Shown here in pieces: positions 34,470 through 42,827 of a stretch of DNA of 64,000 nucleotides. A program made the position numbers and the translations under genes. Where the stretch lies: positions 1,584,001-1,648,000 of the forward strand of contig NZ_LT629752.1 in the NCBI RefSeq assembly GCF_900105145.1, given 5' to 3'. The stretch comes from Polaribacter sp. KT25b. GTDB taxonomy: Bacteria; Bacteroidota; Bacteroidia; Flavobacteriales; Flavobacteriaceae. The notes below the pieces were generated by a model. The model was not told the DNA's origin and searched no databases. It saw nothing but the letters and a program-made list of their open reading frames with translations. Position 1 is the stretch's first letter; the number at the start of each line of letters is the position of its first letter.

Positions 34470-35543
34470 TTATTGAGCATATTCTCCACGTAAACCGTTG
34501 ATGAAATTATTGTTTCCTGCTTTATCTACATGATAATGATAACCTCTAATGTCATCATAATGACCTCTAGAAGTATCTAAATCTGTATACTCATTTCCGT
34601 TGGCATCGGCATTTTCAAAGATTCCGTATCCGTCAAAAGCATAACCAATCATAGCTGCATGATTATCTGTTTGAGTAATTTTTTTTGAAACACCTGTTGC
34701 TGCATGATAATGATATCCGGCAGCTAAATTAATATGTCCGCCAGCATCATCAAAAGGAGCTAAGGTATATGCACTTAAAATATTATCTGTTGGAGCAGGA
34801 GCGTCAAAAACAACACCGTTAAAAGCCAATCCTCTGCTAGATGGCATTGCAGAACTGTTTTCTGGTCGTCCTCCTCCTTCTGGTCTTGGAGGTCTTTCTC
34901 CACCTTCTGGTCTTTCGTGTCCTGTTGGTGGCGGTCCACCAGGTCTGCCTCCTCTACCACCTCTTGAAAATGAATACGGAGTTGCGGCTTTTTTTGGAGT
35001 AACAGGAATGTAGTATGTATGTGTAACATCTGCAACATAAGAAGGCAAACATTCTACACAGTAGTTTTTATATTCTTCGCCAACATTTGGATTTGCAGCT
35101 TCTTCACATTCTTGTTTAGTGGTAGTTTTTGTAATTTCTCCTGTTTCGCTATCGTAAAGCATCCAACTTTCATCTTTATAAAAAGTGGATAAGTTTTTTA
35201 CAAATTCTCCATCAACATCATAAACTTTTCCGTCTTCTAACCAAATACCTCCTGCAGAAGCATCATCTGCAATATTTGTAGGACACCAAGGTCCCATATT
35301 ATGATCTGTAGGTGTGCTTGTTGCAACTATTTTATAGCAATCTGCGGTAGAACCATCAGACAAAGTTCTGCTTACAATTGTAATGGGTTCTGCTAAACCT
35401 CCTGTTAAGAAATTATCACTGTTAACCGCAATTGTTACTTTATCTTGAACAATGTTTTTTTTAGAAGTAGTATTACTTTTACAGGCCGAAAATCCGACAA
35501 GAAATAAGCTTATTGTTAAGATTTTTAATGAATGTTTTTTCAT
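34470..35543 (-). CDS. YHYH-domain lipoprotein with Gly/Pro/Arg-rich insert
   Basis: 357 residues. Lipoprotein signal: ISLFLVGFSAC with the acylated Cys at about residue 21. The YHYH domain is visible on both sides of a low-complexity insert: GPWCPTNIADDASAGGIWLE before it, then HINLAAGYHYHAATGVSKK, MIGYAFDGYGIFENAD and GHYDDIRGYHYHVDKAGNN. The insert (about residues 198-240) repeats GGRPGGPPPTGHERPEGGER-like text and is rich in Arg and Pro. YHYH proteins are exported and often occur near copper-handling or metal genes, with histidines that could bind metal; the function is unproven. The next gene upstream encodes an exported membrane-anchored protein. Confidence 0.85.
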   Translation of the reverse strand: MKKHSLKILTISLFLVGFSACKSNTTSKKNIVQDKVTIAVNSDNFLTGGLAEPITIVSRTLSDGSTADCYKIVATSTPTDHNMGPWCPTNIADDASAGGIWLEDGKVYDVDGEFVKNLSTFYKDESWMLYDSETGEITKTTTKQECEEAANPNVGEEYKNYCVECLPSYVADVTHTYYIPVTPKKAATPYSFSRGGRGGRPGGPPPTGHERPEGGERPPRPEGGGRPENSSAMPSSRGLAFNGVVFDAPAPTDNILSAYTLAPFDDAGGHINLAAGYHYHAATGVSKKITQTDNHAAMIGYAFDGYGIFENADANGNEYTDLDTSRGHYDDIRGYHYHVDKAGNNNFINGLRGEYAQ

Positions 35544-35601
35544 AATATTTTATGTGTCAATATTAATAACATGTTGTTATATAACCGTAATAATTATATG
35601 T

Positions 35602-36228
35602 TTAATTTAGTTTATTTTTTTTTCTAAATACAAAAAACATTGCTAAAAGTACTAATAAAGAAGCAAAGTATCCAGCATATTTTAAATAAGAACTTGTTTT
35701 TTTTGCTATTACCTTTTCCCAATTGCCATCTTTTAGAGATAAATTTATTTGATATTTATTATCAACATTTAAAGAGTATTTGCTTGTTGGAAATTGTGAT
35801 AATAAAAAGATAACCATAGATTGACTTAGGTAAATGTCTTTAAATATAGTATTTTTTATTTGAATGTTTTTTATAGCTTCTGGAAGTCCTATAATTTCTG
35901 CAACCAATTTTGTTTCATGCCCTAAAAATACTTTCGGATTTTTAAATTTTATGGTGTCGTTCTTATTAATAATCAAAGAAAAACGGTTTTTAAAATGTTT
36001 TATTACTAGATTTCTAAATTCTTCTGGAGTTTTATAATAACCTTCTCCGTTTATAAAATTAACCTCTTGCTGAAAAGCTGTTAAAGAGCTGGTTATTTGT
36101 AAAATAACTTGTCCGTTATCTGTTTTAGAAATTATGATATTAGATGCATCTGGTTGATGTGCAAATAACGTATTGCTCATCAATAGAAATATAAAATAAA
36201 AATTGTTATACTTTTTTTTATGAAACAT
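35602..36228 (-). CDS. Exported protein with C-terminal membrane anchor, unknown function
   Basis: 208 residues. A signal peptide (NNFYFIFLLMSNTLFA, cleaved near A-HQPDAS) and a C-terminal transmembrane helix (about 184-201, YFASLLVLLAMFFVF) with a basic tail enclose a periplasmic beta-rich domain. The segment FKNRFSLIINKNDTIKFKNP and the general order recall the DUF6702 group of flavobacterial envelope proteins, but the likeness is weak. It lies 58 bases upstream of the YHYH lipoprotein gene on the same strand, so the two may form an operon and act together. Confidence 0.7.
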   Translation of the reverse strand: MFHKKKYNNFYFIFLLMSNTLFAHQPDASNIIISKTDNGQVILQITSSLTAFQQEVNFINGEGYYKTPEEFRNLVIKHFKNRFSLIINKNDTIKFKNPKVFLGHETKLVAEIIGLPEAIKNIQIKNTIFKDIYLSQSMVIFLLSQFPTSKYSLNVDNKYQINLSLKDGNWEKVIAKKTSSYLKYAGYFASLLVLLAMFFVFRKKNKLN

Positions 36229-36495
36229 ATGTGCTTTTAAAGTATTGATCCTTTTTTTAAAATTAAAATGATTAGCTATTTAGATGTTTTTTATTCAAAA
36301 AACTTGTGTAGCTTTTACTGTTTTTTTGCTGATACTTTTTAATTACGTCGTACAAACTTCTGCAGTTAATAACGTAAAATCTATTTTAGCAGTTTAATAG
36401 TGTTCTAAATAACAATAGTAAATTTAATAATCGCTACTAAAAAAATGTGTTAAAATAAAGTTTTTATTTGCTAATAGCTAATGTGGTATTTTAAA

Positions 36496-36840
36496 TTACC
36501 CAAAAAAGCTACCATGTTTATCATTTTTTATAGCTTCTATAATTTTACTTAAATGTGTAGATTCTGAGAAGGGTTTGTATAGAATCCATTTTCCGTTGGC
36601 TTGCATCCAATAAAGTTTCCATATTTTTTTAGTTTTAAAATGTTTAATTCTTGCAAACTCTATTTTTTCTATTTTCTTTGAATCTTGCCAATTGGGTCTT
36701 ATTTCATATAAACTTACAACATTTGCTCTATAAGCATACCCAATATCTACTTGTTTTCTAATTTCTAAATCTTCTGGACGTAATTTTTCTACATAATTTT
36801 TTATAGTAGCTTCGTTAATGTCTATAATTTTTGTTGGCAT
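36496..36840 (-). CDS. DUF3024 protein
   Basis: 114 residues from the ATG at 36840 (MPTKIIDINEATIKNYVEKL). The C-terminal two thirds carry the DUF3024 pattern: SLYEIRPNWQDS, FARIKHFKTKKIWKLYWMQA and NGKWILYKPFSESTHLSKII. The frame stays open upstream to 36972 and would add a hydrophobic stretch (TFLILFLIANLISYS), but known relatives begin at the equivalent of the internal Met, so I use it. Function unknown; a cytoplasmic nucleic-acid-related role has been guessed for the family without proof. Confidence 0.75.
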   Translation of the reverse strand: MPTKIIDINEATIKNYVEKLRPEDLEIRKQVDIGYAYRANVVSLYEIRPNWQDSKKIEKIEFARIKHFKTKKIWKLYWMQANGKWILYKPFSESTHLSKIIEAIKNDKHGSFFG

Positions 36841-37068
36841 TTTTTGTGTGGTTTTTGATTTTTTAATTTGTTTAGTATATGGTTTGTTAAGTGAATAAGA
36901 GATTAAGTTAGCTATTAAAAACAGAATCAAGAAAGTTCGTTTGGAATTTTGTAAATTGGCTAAAACGAGCAATTAATTAAACAGGGTGTTACCTCTAGTA
37001 CTTATTTCCGAGATTACAATTTTAAATAAAATATCTATAGTCATATTCTATTTTCTCTTTATTATCAA
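36841..37068. other. Intergenic region upstream of the DUF3024 gene
   Basis: Apart from the possible upstream extension of the DUF3024 frame, I see nothing gene-like here. Its right end meets the transposase relic. Confidence 0.4.
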
Positions 37069-37423
37069 TTAGTTTTCCGGTTCTATCGATTTTCTGTCTT
37101 CTAAATCTAAAACAGTTGTAAGATAATTCCATTGACTACCAACTTTTATATATGTAATATCAGATACCCTTTTTTCACCTAATTGCTTACTTGTAAAGTT
37201 TCTATTTAGCATATTATCAACCAATGCAAAAGTATGATTTGAATCTGTTTTACAAACTCTAAACTTTGATTTTAATAGAGATATAGTGTAAAATTCTTTA
37301 TTCTATCTATGAATGAAAGCTTGACTAACTACAAACTCTTATGTGAGATCTTTTACAGATTTACCCGAATTTAATAATTCTATTAAGGTCTTTTTAAAAC
37401 TTTGATGATAAACTATTTTACCA
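37069..37423 (-). pseudogene. Decayed IS3-family (IS150-like) transposase relic
   Basis: Two pieces on the minus strand. At about 37423-37339 the frame reads KIVYHQSFKKTLIELLNSGK then SVKDLT and a stop, like the helix-turn-helix start of an IS3 OrfA. At about 37274-37069 it reads FRVCKTDSNHTFALVDNMLN, RNFTSKQLGEKRVSDITYIK and VGSQWNYLTTVLDLEDRKS, then a stop. The second piece is the start of the integrase core of OrfB (DITYI with the first catalytic Asp, then LTTVLDLEDRK). The middle of OrfA/OrfB and the rest of the DDE domain are gone, and no terminal inverted repeats are visible. Confidence 0.8.
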
Positions 37424-37512
37424 ATATTGCTAAGTTAATTTATTCACTTCAAATCTTACCAACAAAATAGGTATTTCAATTTAAAAGGCTAAGTTTTTAC
37501 AGATTTTATTTT

Positions 37513-38208
37513 TTATGAGTAGTTTATTAATATCTCTGCTACTCTTAGTAAATCAGTTTCGTTTATTTCGGTTTTTGGAGCCAACGGAAAAGTTTGTTGT
37601 TTGGTTCTACTAACAAAAGCAGCTCGCCAACCAGCCCAAAGTGCGCCAGCAACATCCCAACCATGCGCAGCAATTAACATACAATCTTCTGGTTTTACGT
37701 TCATTCTATTTGCAGCCCAATTATAAACATCGGTAAAAGGTTTAAACTTGCCAACAGATTCAATACTTAGTAAATCATCAAAATAATTGGTTAAACCAAC
37801 GTTTTTAAATTTGTTTTTTAAACTTTCTTTGTTAGAATTTGTTAAAGCTACTAAAATATAACCTTTCTTTTTTAATAAAGTTAAAGCGTCTTTAACCTCT
37901 GGATGCGGTGGTAAATTTTGCATTGATTTTACAACAATATTTCTGGCTTCTTCATCAGAAATTACAATATCATTATTTGCAGCAATCATTTGTAAAGAAG
38001 CAGCACCAATATCTCCAAAGGGTTTGTATTGTCCGCTTGCAGAAACCACTAAAGAGTATTGCAGCATGGTTGTAAACCATAAAGACAATAGATCTTCTTT
38101 ACCACCTAAAGCATCGCCAATCTGTTTTTTCATTAAGGTTAAATCTAAGAGTGTTTCGTTTACATCAAAAAATAATACTTTGGGCCTTGTTAAGTTGCTT
38201 TTTTTCAT
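37513..38208 (-). CDS. Haloacid dehalogenase type II-like hydrolase
   Basis: 231 residues of the HAD superfamily. The nucleophile Asp15 is in FFDVNETL, motif II is VALTNSNKESL, motif III Lys in ESVGKFKPFTDVYNWA and motif IV in CMLIAAHGWDVAGALWAGW. The HGWD sequence and length fit the (S)-2-haloacid dehalogenase branch, which splits 2-haloalkanoates to 2-hydroxy acids; true activity on haloacids in this organism is unproven. Its ATG overlaps the stop of a short upstream reading frame (ATGA), a sign of a former operon. Confidence 0.85.
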   Translation of the reverse strand: MKKSNLTRPKVLFFDVNETLLDLTLMKKQIGDALGGKEDLLSLWFTTMLQYSLVVSASGQYKPFGDIGAASLQMIAANNDIVISDEEARNIVVKSMQNLPPHPEVKDALTLLKKKGYILVALTNSNKESLKNKFKNVGLTNYFDDLLSIESVGKFKPFTDVYNWAANRMNVKPEDCMLIAAHGWDVAGALWAGWRAAFVSRTKQQTFPLAPKTEINETDLLRVAEILINYS

Positions 38209-38339
38209 AATTTATGAATTTGATTTTTGCTATATAAAACTAATACAATATAAGAAATTGGCATTACAGTTGGCTTAAATTGCATAGAAAGAATCTCTGC
38301 AGGAACATTAGGATGCAAAATGCGTATAAACCGCAATAA
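38205..38339 (-). pseudogene. Short reading-frame remnant overlapping the dehalogenase start
   Basis: A 44-codon frame with no long upstream extension reads HPNVPAEILSMQFKPTVMPI then SYIVLVLYSKNQIHKL and ends in TGA, overlapping the dehalogenase ATG as ATGA. The composition looks coding, and the overlap is typical of coupled genes, so this may be the end of a lost upstream gene. I do not recognise the protein. A 26-residue peptide from the internal ATG is the alternative. Confidence 0.35.
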
Positions 38340-38597
38340 CTATCATTATAAAAATAGATAAATTATCTAAATATTATATTTTTATCTTTAAATGCCAATA
38401 AAACAACGCTAAATAAACACCTATTTTGTTGAGTTTTTACAACAGTTTGTATGTTAGTTGTTTACGAAAAAATAATACCTGTTCTATGTTTGCAAATACA
38501 TGTTTTAAAAGATTTATAAACTTTTCTAAATTAGAAACAAGTATAATAAAGCAGAAGATTTCTGTTAATATTTTTAGGTTCTTTTATTTAAAAGATG
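38340..38597. other. AT-rich intergenic region
   Basis: No gene, repeat or terminator that I can support. A 66-codon open frame exists on the plus strand (38426-38626) but runs into the end of the antisense peroxiredoxin-like gene and has no coding character. Confidence 0.4.
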
Positions 38598-39260
38598 TTA
38601 TTTTAATTGTTGTAAAGCAGATATAATTTCTAAAGGTTCTGCACGCTGTGTATAATCTGCGTCTAAAAAAGCATAGGTAATTATTCCGTTTTTGTCTATA
38701 ATATACGTTGCAGCTAAAGGTAATTCATTACTAGCATCTCCATTAACTTTGTTGAGCCCAAAACCAGCATTGTAAATAGAAGCAACATCATCTGTTAAAG
38801 AATAAACGACACCATATTCTTTACCAATATTGTTTCCTAAATCGCTTAAAACAGTAAATTCTAAATTGTTTTTTTCTGATGTATTTAAGGAGTTATCTGG
38901 CAATTCTGGAGTTAATGCTAAGAGTGTAGCACCTTCTTGTTTAAATTCTTGTAATTTTTCTTGTAAGGCATGTAAAGTGATGTTACAATAAGGACACCAA
39001 CCACCTCTGTACCATGTTAAAACTACAGGGCCGTTTTTTAATTCATTGTATAAAGTAACCGACTCGTTTAATGCATTTTTTAAAGTAAAATTCTTTGCTT
39101 TGTCACCAACTTTTAAAGCCGAATCTAAGACTCCAGAATTTGCAACACTTGTAATTCCGTCTGCATATATTTGCTTCTTTTCGTCTGTAAATTTTGCAGC
39201 TCCTGATTTCCTAACTTTATCTAATAAGACATCTAATTCGCCATTATTATTTGAACTCAT
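38598..39260 (-). CDS. Peroxiredoxin-like (AhpC/TSA) protein
   Basis: 220 residues of the thioredoxin fold. The segment LTWYRGGWCPYCNITLHALQ carries the redox motif with Cys89 and Cys92; the surrounding RGGWCPYC is typical of the peroxiredoxin-like branch rather than classical 2-Cys AhpC. It should reduce peroxides or act as a disulfide reductase in the cytoplasm (no signal peptide). It is the last gene of the five-gene redox operon headed by a TetR regulator and lies 19 bases after the DsbA-like gene. Confidence 0.88.
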   Translation of the reverse strand: MSSNNNGELDVLLDKVRKSGAAKFTDEKKQIYADGITSVANSGVLDSALKVGDKAKNFTLKNALNESVTLYNELKNGPVVLTWYRGGWCPYCNITLHALQEKLQEFKQEGATLLALTPELPDNSLNTSEKNNLEFTVLSDLGNNIGKEYGVVYSLTDDVASIYNAGFGLNKVNGDASNELPLAATYIIDKNGIITYAFLDADYTQRAEPLEIISALQQLK

Positions 39261-39279
39261 ATTTTTAAAAATTATAAAA

Positions 39280-39936
39280 TTAAACTGTTTGTTGTTCTTT
39301 AATTAATTCTGATAAAACTTGTTTAAAAGTAGCTACAGGTTGTGCTCCTGTAATTGCGCTTTTACGGTTAAAAACAATTGTTGGTACAGAGTTTACACCC
39401 ATATTTTTCCAATAGTTTTGTTCTTCTCTTACTTTTATTTGAGCGTAGTCGTTATTTAATTTTGCTAAAGCTTCATCTGCATTTAAACCAACTTCTAAAA
39501 GAGCTTCTTTTAAAACAGCTTTTTTAGTTACATCTTTTCTATCGCTAAAAAAGGCTTTTGTTAAAGTCATTTTTAGTTTAGTTTGTTTTCCAAAATCTTT
39601 AGCATATTCTAATAAAATATGCGCATCAAAAGTGTTAACGATGCGCATTTCATCAAAATAATCGAATTTAAAGCCTAATTCTGCGCCTGCTTCTGTCATT
39701 ATTTGTTTTGATTGTTTTTGTTGCGCTACAGTAGAACCGTATTTTTCTGTAATATGCTCGTTTAGATTTTGACCTGCTGCTGGCATATTCGGATTCAATT
39801 CAAACGGTTGCCATTCTATGTCAATTTGATCTGCAACACCTAATTCATGTATTGCTTTTTCTAAACGTTTGTAACCAATGGTACACCAAGGGCACACAAC
39901 GTCGGAAACGATATCTATTTTTAATTTATCTGCCAT
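39280..39936 (-). CDS. DsbA-family oxidoreductase (FrnE-like, cytoplasmic)
   Basis: 218 residues, DsbA fold with the helical insertion. The active site is CPWC (Cys15 and Cys18) in IVSDVVCPWCTIGYKRLEKA, close to the N-terminus, and the cis-Pro loop is GVNSVPTIVFNRK. There is no signal peptide, so it acts in the cytoplasm, as the FrnE/YwbO group does in oxidative-stress responses and polyketide metabolism. It lies 3 bases after the EthD-like gene. Confidence 0.9.
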   Translation of the reverse strand: MADKLKIDIVSDVVCPWCTIGYKRLEKAIHELGVADQIDIEWQPFELNPNMPAAGQNLNEHITEKYGSTVAQQKQSKQIMTEAGAELGFKFDYFDEMRIVNTFDAHILLEYAKDFGKQTKLKMTLTKAFFSDRKDVTKKAVLKEALLEVGLNADEALAKLNNDYAQIKVREEQNYWKNMGVNSVPTIVFNRKSAITGAQPVATFKQVLSELIKEQQTV

Positions 39937-39939
39937 AAT

Positions 39940-40254
39940 TTAAAATGTTTTTAGTTCACTAATTTGAAATACTCCTTGCACATTACTGTAGTTTTTTAGA
40001 TCTTCAGCAAAGGTTTTTGCATGAGGGCTAAAAGATTCTTTAAAAGCTCCAATACTATCAAATTTTAAATGAGCAATTGCTACATAAGGAGCCTTTTCTC
40101 CATGAATTCTGCTTGCGATACCCAAATCTAATTCTAAATCTTTTAAAGCGTTACCTACTAGTTTAGAAACCATTGGTAAGTGCTTATTTGTATAATAATC
40201 TGTATTAAACTGTATATCTTTACTGTTTGGATACATTACAGATACTTTTATCAT
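39940..40254 (-). CDS. EthD-domain protein
   Basis: 104 residues, a small dimeric alpha/beta-barrel of the EthD group: MIKVSVMYPNSKDIQFNTDY, then YTNKHLPMVSKLVG with the conserved HLP, and PYVAIAHLKFDSI. Members assist degradation of ethers and aromatic compounds or quinone metabolism. An open frame extends upstream to 40395, but that part covers a terminator hairpin and lacks likeness to the family, so I start at the ATG at 40254. Confidence 0.85.
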   Translation of the reverse strand: MIKVSVMYPNSKDIQFNTDYYTNKHLPMVSKLVGNALKDLELDLGIASRIHGEKAPYVAIAHLKFDSIGAFKESFSPHAKTFAEDLKNYSNVQGVFQISELKTF

Positions 40255-40267
40255 TTTGAAATGTTTT

Positions 40268-40307
40268 TTAAAAATTAATAAACCTTCCGTAAATTTAACG
40301 GAAGGCT
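40268..40307 (-). terminator. Hairpin between the AhpD-like and EthD genes
   Basis: Stem CCTTCCGT (40283-40290) with ACGGAAGG (40298-40305), seven-base loop; on the minus strand it is followed by the T-rich TTTATTAATTTTTAAAAAA. It should end or attenuate transcription after the AhpD-like gene, giving higher expression of the first genes of the operon. Confidence 0.65.
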
Positions 40308-40354
40308 TAAAGCAATCAATTAATGCTATGGTTTCTAGGGGAGAAGAAGCAATA

Positions 40355-40906
40355 TTATTTTTTAGTCCATGCAAATTTTGAAAAAGCTGCATCAACTGGT
40401 GTGTTAGCTATGTGGTTTGTGTAGTTACTTATAGTTTTTTGAGACAAACCTAAGATAATATCTAAAACGTGTTTTTCTTCGTATCCAGCTGCATAAAAAG
40501 CATTTAAATCTTCTTGAGAAACATTACCACGATTTCTAACTACAGATAATGTCATAGTGCGTAAAGCTTCTAGTTTAGAATCTGTCAAAGGTGTTTCGTT
40601 ACGTAAAGCTTCTGTAATAGCTGCATCTACTTTCATCATATGTGCAATACCTGTATGTGCCGGTACACAGTAATGACAAGCGTGTTCTACATTAATTGCT
40701 TGCCAAACTACCGTTAATTCTTCTTCGTTAAAAGAAGATTGTGTAAATAACTCGTGTAATGTTTGGTATGCTTGTAAAATTTGTGGCGATCCTGCTAAAA
40801 CACCGTGTAAACCAGGAATCATACCGTATGCCTTTTGAGAGTTTTCTAATAATGATTTACTCTCTTCTGGAGCACTTTCTATGTTATGAATTTTTAATGT
40901 TGTCAT
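40355..40906 (-). CDS. Carboxymuconolactone decarboxylase / AhpD-like protein
   Basis: 183 residues, all-helical. The AhpD-type redox motif is EHACHYCVPAHTG, with Cys77, Cys80 and His84. Such proteins act as alkylhydroperoxidases or carboxymuconolactone decarboxylases; the CxxC with the neighbouring His points to the peroxidase type. It is the first gene downstream of the TetR regulator, separated by 67 bases that hold a perfect palindrome. Confidence 0.88.
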   Translation of the reverse strand: MTTLKIHNIESAPEESKSLLENSQKAYGMIPGLHGVLAGSPQILQAYQTLHELFTQSSFNEEELTVVWQAINVEHACHYCVPAHTGIAHMMKVDAAITEALRNETPLTDSKLEALRTMTLSVVRNRGNVSQEDLNAFYAAGYEEKHVLDIILGLSQKTISNYTNHIANTPVDAAFSKFAWTKK

Positions 40907-40940
40907 AATTTTTGTTTTATTATTACTTTCTTTTTAGTTT

Positions 40941-40956
40941 CTAAACGTTCGTTTAG
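40941..40956. promoter_or_regulatory. Probable TetR operator upstream of the AhpD-like gene
   Basis: CTAAACGTTCGTTTAG is a perfect inverted repeat with 7-base arms. Related half-sites occur on the other side of the TetR gene (CTAAACGAATGGTTAG at 41560-41575 and TAAACGAACAGTTTTAG at 41631-41647). Confidence 0.6.
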
Positions 40957-40973
40957 TTTTAGTTTAAATTTTT

Positions 40974-41537
40974 TTATAGATTTTTAAAAATCAATTCAAT
41001 ATAATCTTCAATTTCTTCTTTTGTATTTACCCTAGCTGCTGCTGCTAAACCATTTTTTGCTAACAATAAATAATTAGCTTGTTTTGTAATAGTTTGCTTA
41101 TCTTTAGTAGTGTCCATTTGTAACTTTTCTATGATGATGGATTTTAAATTATCCATAAATAAATTCATTTGTTCTTTAATGCATTTATCTTCTTTTTCAG
41201 AAAACTCATTATAGGTATTGGTTACAAAACAACCTTTAATATGGTCGCTTTTAAAATTAGAACTTACAGAATCGTAAAAAAACTGCTTAATATCTGCTAT
41301 ACCATTGGTTCCTTTTTTAAATTTTTCTAAAACAGTATTAACTTTTAATTTATAGTGTTTTAAACTTTCAAGAAATACCCCGTGTTTGTTACCAAAACTT
41401 GCATATATAGAAAACTTGTTTATACCCATTTCTTGCTCTAACATTTGCATAGAAGTGGTTTCATATCCATTTTTCCAAAAAAGCAACATTGCTTTTTCTA
41501 TTACTTCATCTTCGTTATACTTTTTTTTACGCGCCAT
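40974..41537 (-). CDS. TetR/AcrR family regulator of the redox operon
   Basis: 187 residues. The DNA-binding domain reads MARKKKYNEDEVIEKAMLLF, then WKNGYETTSMQMLEQEMGIN and KFSIYASFGNKHGVFLESL. The C-terminal domain (about 60-187) resembles the TetR_C_16/YjdC group with a Cys in GCFVTNTYNEF, which could sense oxidants or electrophiles; this is inference. It is the first gene of the operon with the AhpD, EthD, DsbA and AhpC-like genes. Confidence 0.9.
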   Translation of the reverse strand: MARKKKYNEDEVIEKAMLLFWKNGYETTSMQMLEQEMGINKFSIYASFGNKHGVFLESLKHYKLKVNTVLEKFKKGTNGIADIKQFFYDSVSSNFKSDHIKGCFVTNTYNEFSEKEDKCIKEQMNLFMDNLKSIIIEKLQMDTTKDKQTITKQANYLLLAKNGLAAAARVNTKEEIEDYIELIFKNL

Positions 41538-41559
41538 TAATTCTAATTACATTACAAAA

Positions 41560-41575
41560 CTAAACGAATGGTTAG
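41560..41575. promoter_or_regulatory. Second probable TetR operator, upstream of the TetR gene
   Basis: CTAAACGAATGGTTAG shares the left half-site CTAAACG with the palindrome at 40941-40956, 23 bases before the TetR start codon. A third related sequence, TAAACGAACAGTTTTAG, is at 41631-41647. Confidence 0.45.
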
Positions 41576-41812
41576 AAATAGAAAAATATAATACTGTTTA
41601 TTTTGTTTTTTAATAATTAATTAACTTTTGTAAACGAACAGTTTTAGTTTTAAATTGTTAATTATATTGATTATAAGACTCTTATTCTTTAGTTGAAATT
41701 CTTGTAATCTGATAATTAATTGGCGTTAATAGTAAAGCATAAAGTTTATAAATGAATATAAAAAATAGAATTAGGTTAAAAAGGAATTAAATACAAAAAA
41801 TAGATACAAAGA

Positions 41813-42592
41813 TTAGCTAATTTTAGATTCTAAATTTTCAAAATCATAGAGATTTTTATCCAAAAGGTGAGAAGGAAATACATTTTGCAAAGCATTCATC
41901 ATAATGGCATTTCTATTGGGAAATTCTGTTTCCCAATCAGTAATCATTTGTTTTACCTTTTTGCGTTGTAAATTTTCTTGAGAGCCACATAGATTACAAG
42001 GAATAATAGGAAAATTCATAAAACTAGCATAAGTTTCAATATCACTTTCATTACACAAAGCGAGTGGTCTTAAAACTACTAAATCGCCAGCATCATTTTT
42101 AAATTTAGGAGGCATGGTTTCTAGTTTTCCAGAGAAAAAGAAGTTTAAGAAAAAGGTTTCTAAAATATCATTTTTATGATGTCCTAAAGCCAATTTATTA
42201 CAACCTAAATCTTTGGCGGCTTCATACAAGGTGCCTCTGCGCAAACGCGAACATAAACTGCAAGTAGTTTTGCCTTCTGGCGTTTTGTCCATCACAATTT
42301 TATAGGTGTTTTTTTCTATAATTTTAAAATCAACTCCCAAATTAGTTAAATAGGTTGGTAAAACTTCTTCAGGAAAACCAGGTTGTTTTTGATCTAAATT
42401 AACAGCAATAATATCAAAAGAAATTGGTGCAACTTTTTTGAAATATAACATCATATTTAATAAGGCATAACTATCTTTTCCGCCAGAAAGACACACCATA
42501 ATTTTATCTCCTTCTGCAATCATACGATATTGCTGGATTGCTTCTGCTACAGAACGCTGTAATTTTTTTGTAACCTGTTTTACGTTTTCCAT
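41813..42592 (-). CDS. ttcA: tRNA 2-thiocytidine-32 synthetase TtcA
   Basis: 259 residues. The PP-loop ATP-binding motif SGGKDS (36-41), the first cysteine pair CSLC (Cys111/Cys114) and the second CNLC (near 200) match TtcA, which uses a 4Fe-4S cluster to thiolate cytidine 32 in some tRNAs. The segment [20 protein letters not shown] is also characteristic. The gene stands alone and is divergent from the his leader. Confidence 0.93.
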   Translation of the reverse strand: MENVKQVTKKLQRSVAEAIQQYRMIAEGDKIMVCLSGGKDSYALLNMMLYFKKVAPISFDIIAVNLDQKQPGFPEEVLPTYLTNLGVDFKIIEKNTYKIVMDKTPEGKTTCSLCSRLRRGTLYEAAKDLGCNKLALGHHKNDILETFFLNFFFSGKLETMPPKFKNDAGDLVVLRPLALCNESDIETYASFMNFPIIPCNLCGSQENLQRKKVKQMITDWETEFPNRNAIMMNALQNVFPSHLLDKNLYDFENLESKIS

Positions 42593-42720
42593 GGCTGCAA
42601 AAATAGTAGATTGTTACTAAGCCAAAAAGTTATTTTTTAACAAATAGAAAATATAAATTTTTAACAAATTTTATTATTTTGATAAATATTCTTATTTATT
42701 TTAATTTTTATAAAGTTCAA

Positions 42721-42752
42721 TTGTTTTTTTTAAAATAAAATTCAGATATTTG
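42721..42752 (+). promoter_or_regulatory. Promoter of the histidine operon
   Basis: TTG at 42721-42723 and GATATTTG at 42745-42752 (7 of 8 bases of TAnnTTTG), separated by 21 bases. Transcription would begin near 42757, just upstream of the leader peptide ATG at 42771. Confidence 0.65.
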
Positions 42753-42770
42753 CATATAATTAAAAAAGAC

Positions 42771-42827
42771 ATGACTTTTATTCAATTTCATCATCATCAT
42801 TTTTACAATTGCAATCAAGCGATTTAA
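42771..42827 (+). CDS. His operon leader peptide
   Basis: 18-codon frame, MTFIQFHHHHFYNCNQAI, with four consecutive His codons (42789-42800), between the promoter and a terminator hairpin and followed by hisG. This is the arrangement of a transcription-attenuation leader: ribosomes stall at the His codons when charged His-tRNA is scarce. The frame is too short for most gene callers. Confidence 0.85.
   Translation: MTFIQFHHHHFYNCNQAI

Noticed and set aside
34775..35038. Minus-strand open frame in the second frame of the YHYH gene
   Set aside because: Covers the low-complexity insert and its flank; the repeat composition keeps another frame open.
36841..36972. N-terminal membrane segment of the DUF3024 protein
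   Set aside because: Relatives begin at the internal Met at 36840, and the upstream stretch has no signal-peptide cleavage site. Not fully excluded.
38426..38626. 66-codon plus-strand open frame after the dehalogenase region
   Set aside because: No recognisable features and it overlaps the end of the peroxiredoxin-like gene on the opposite strand.
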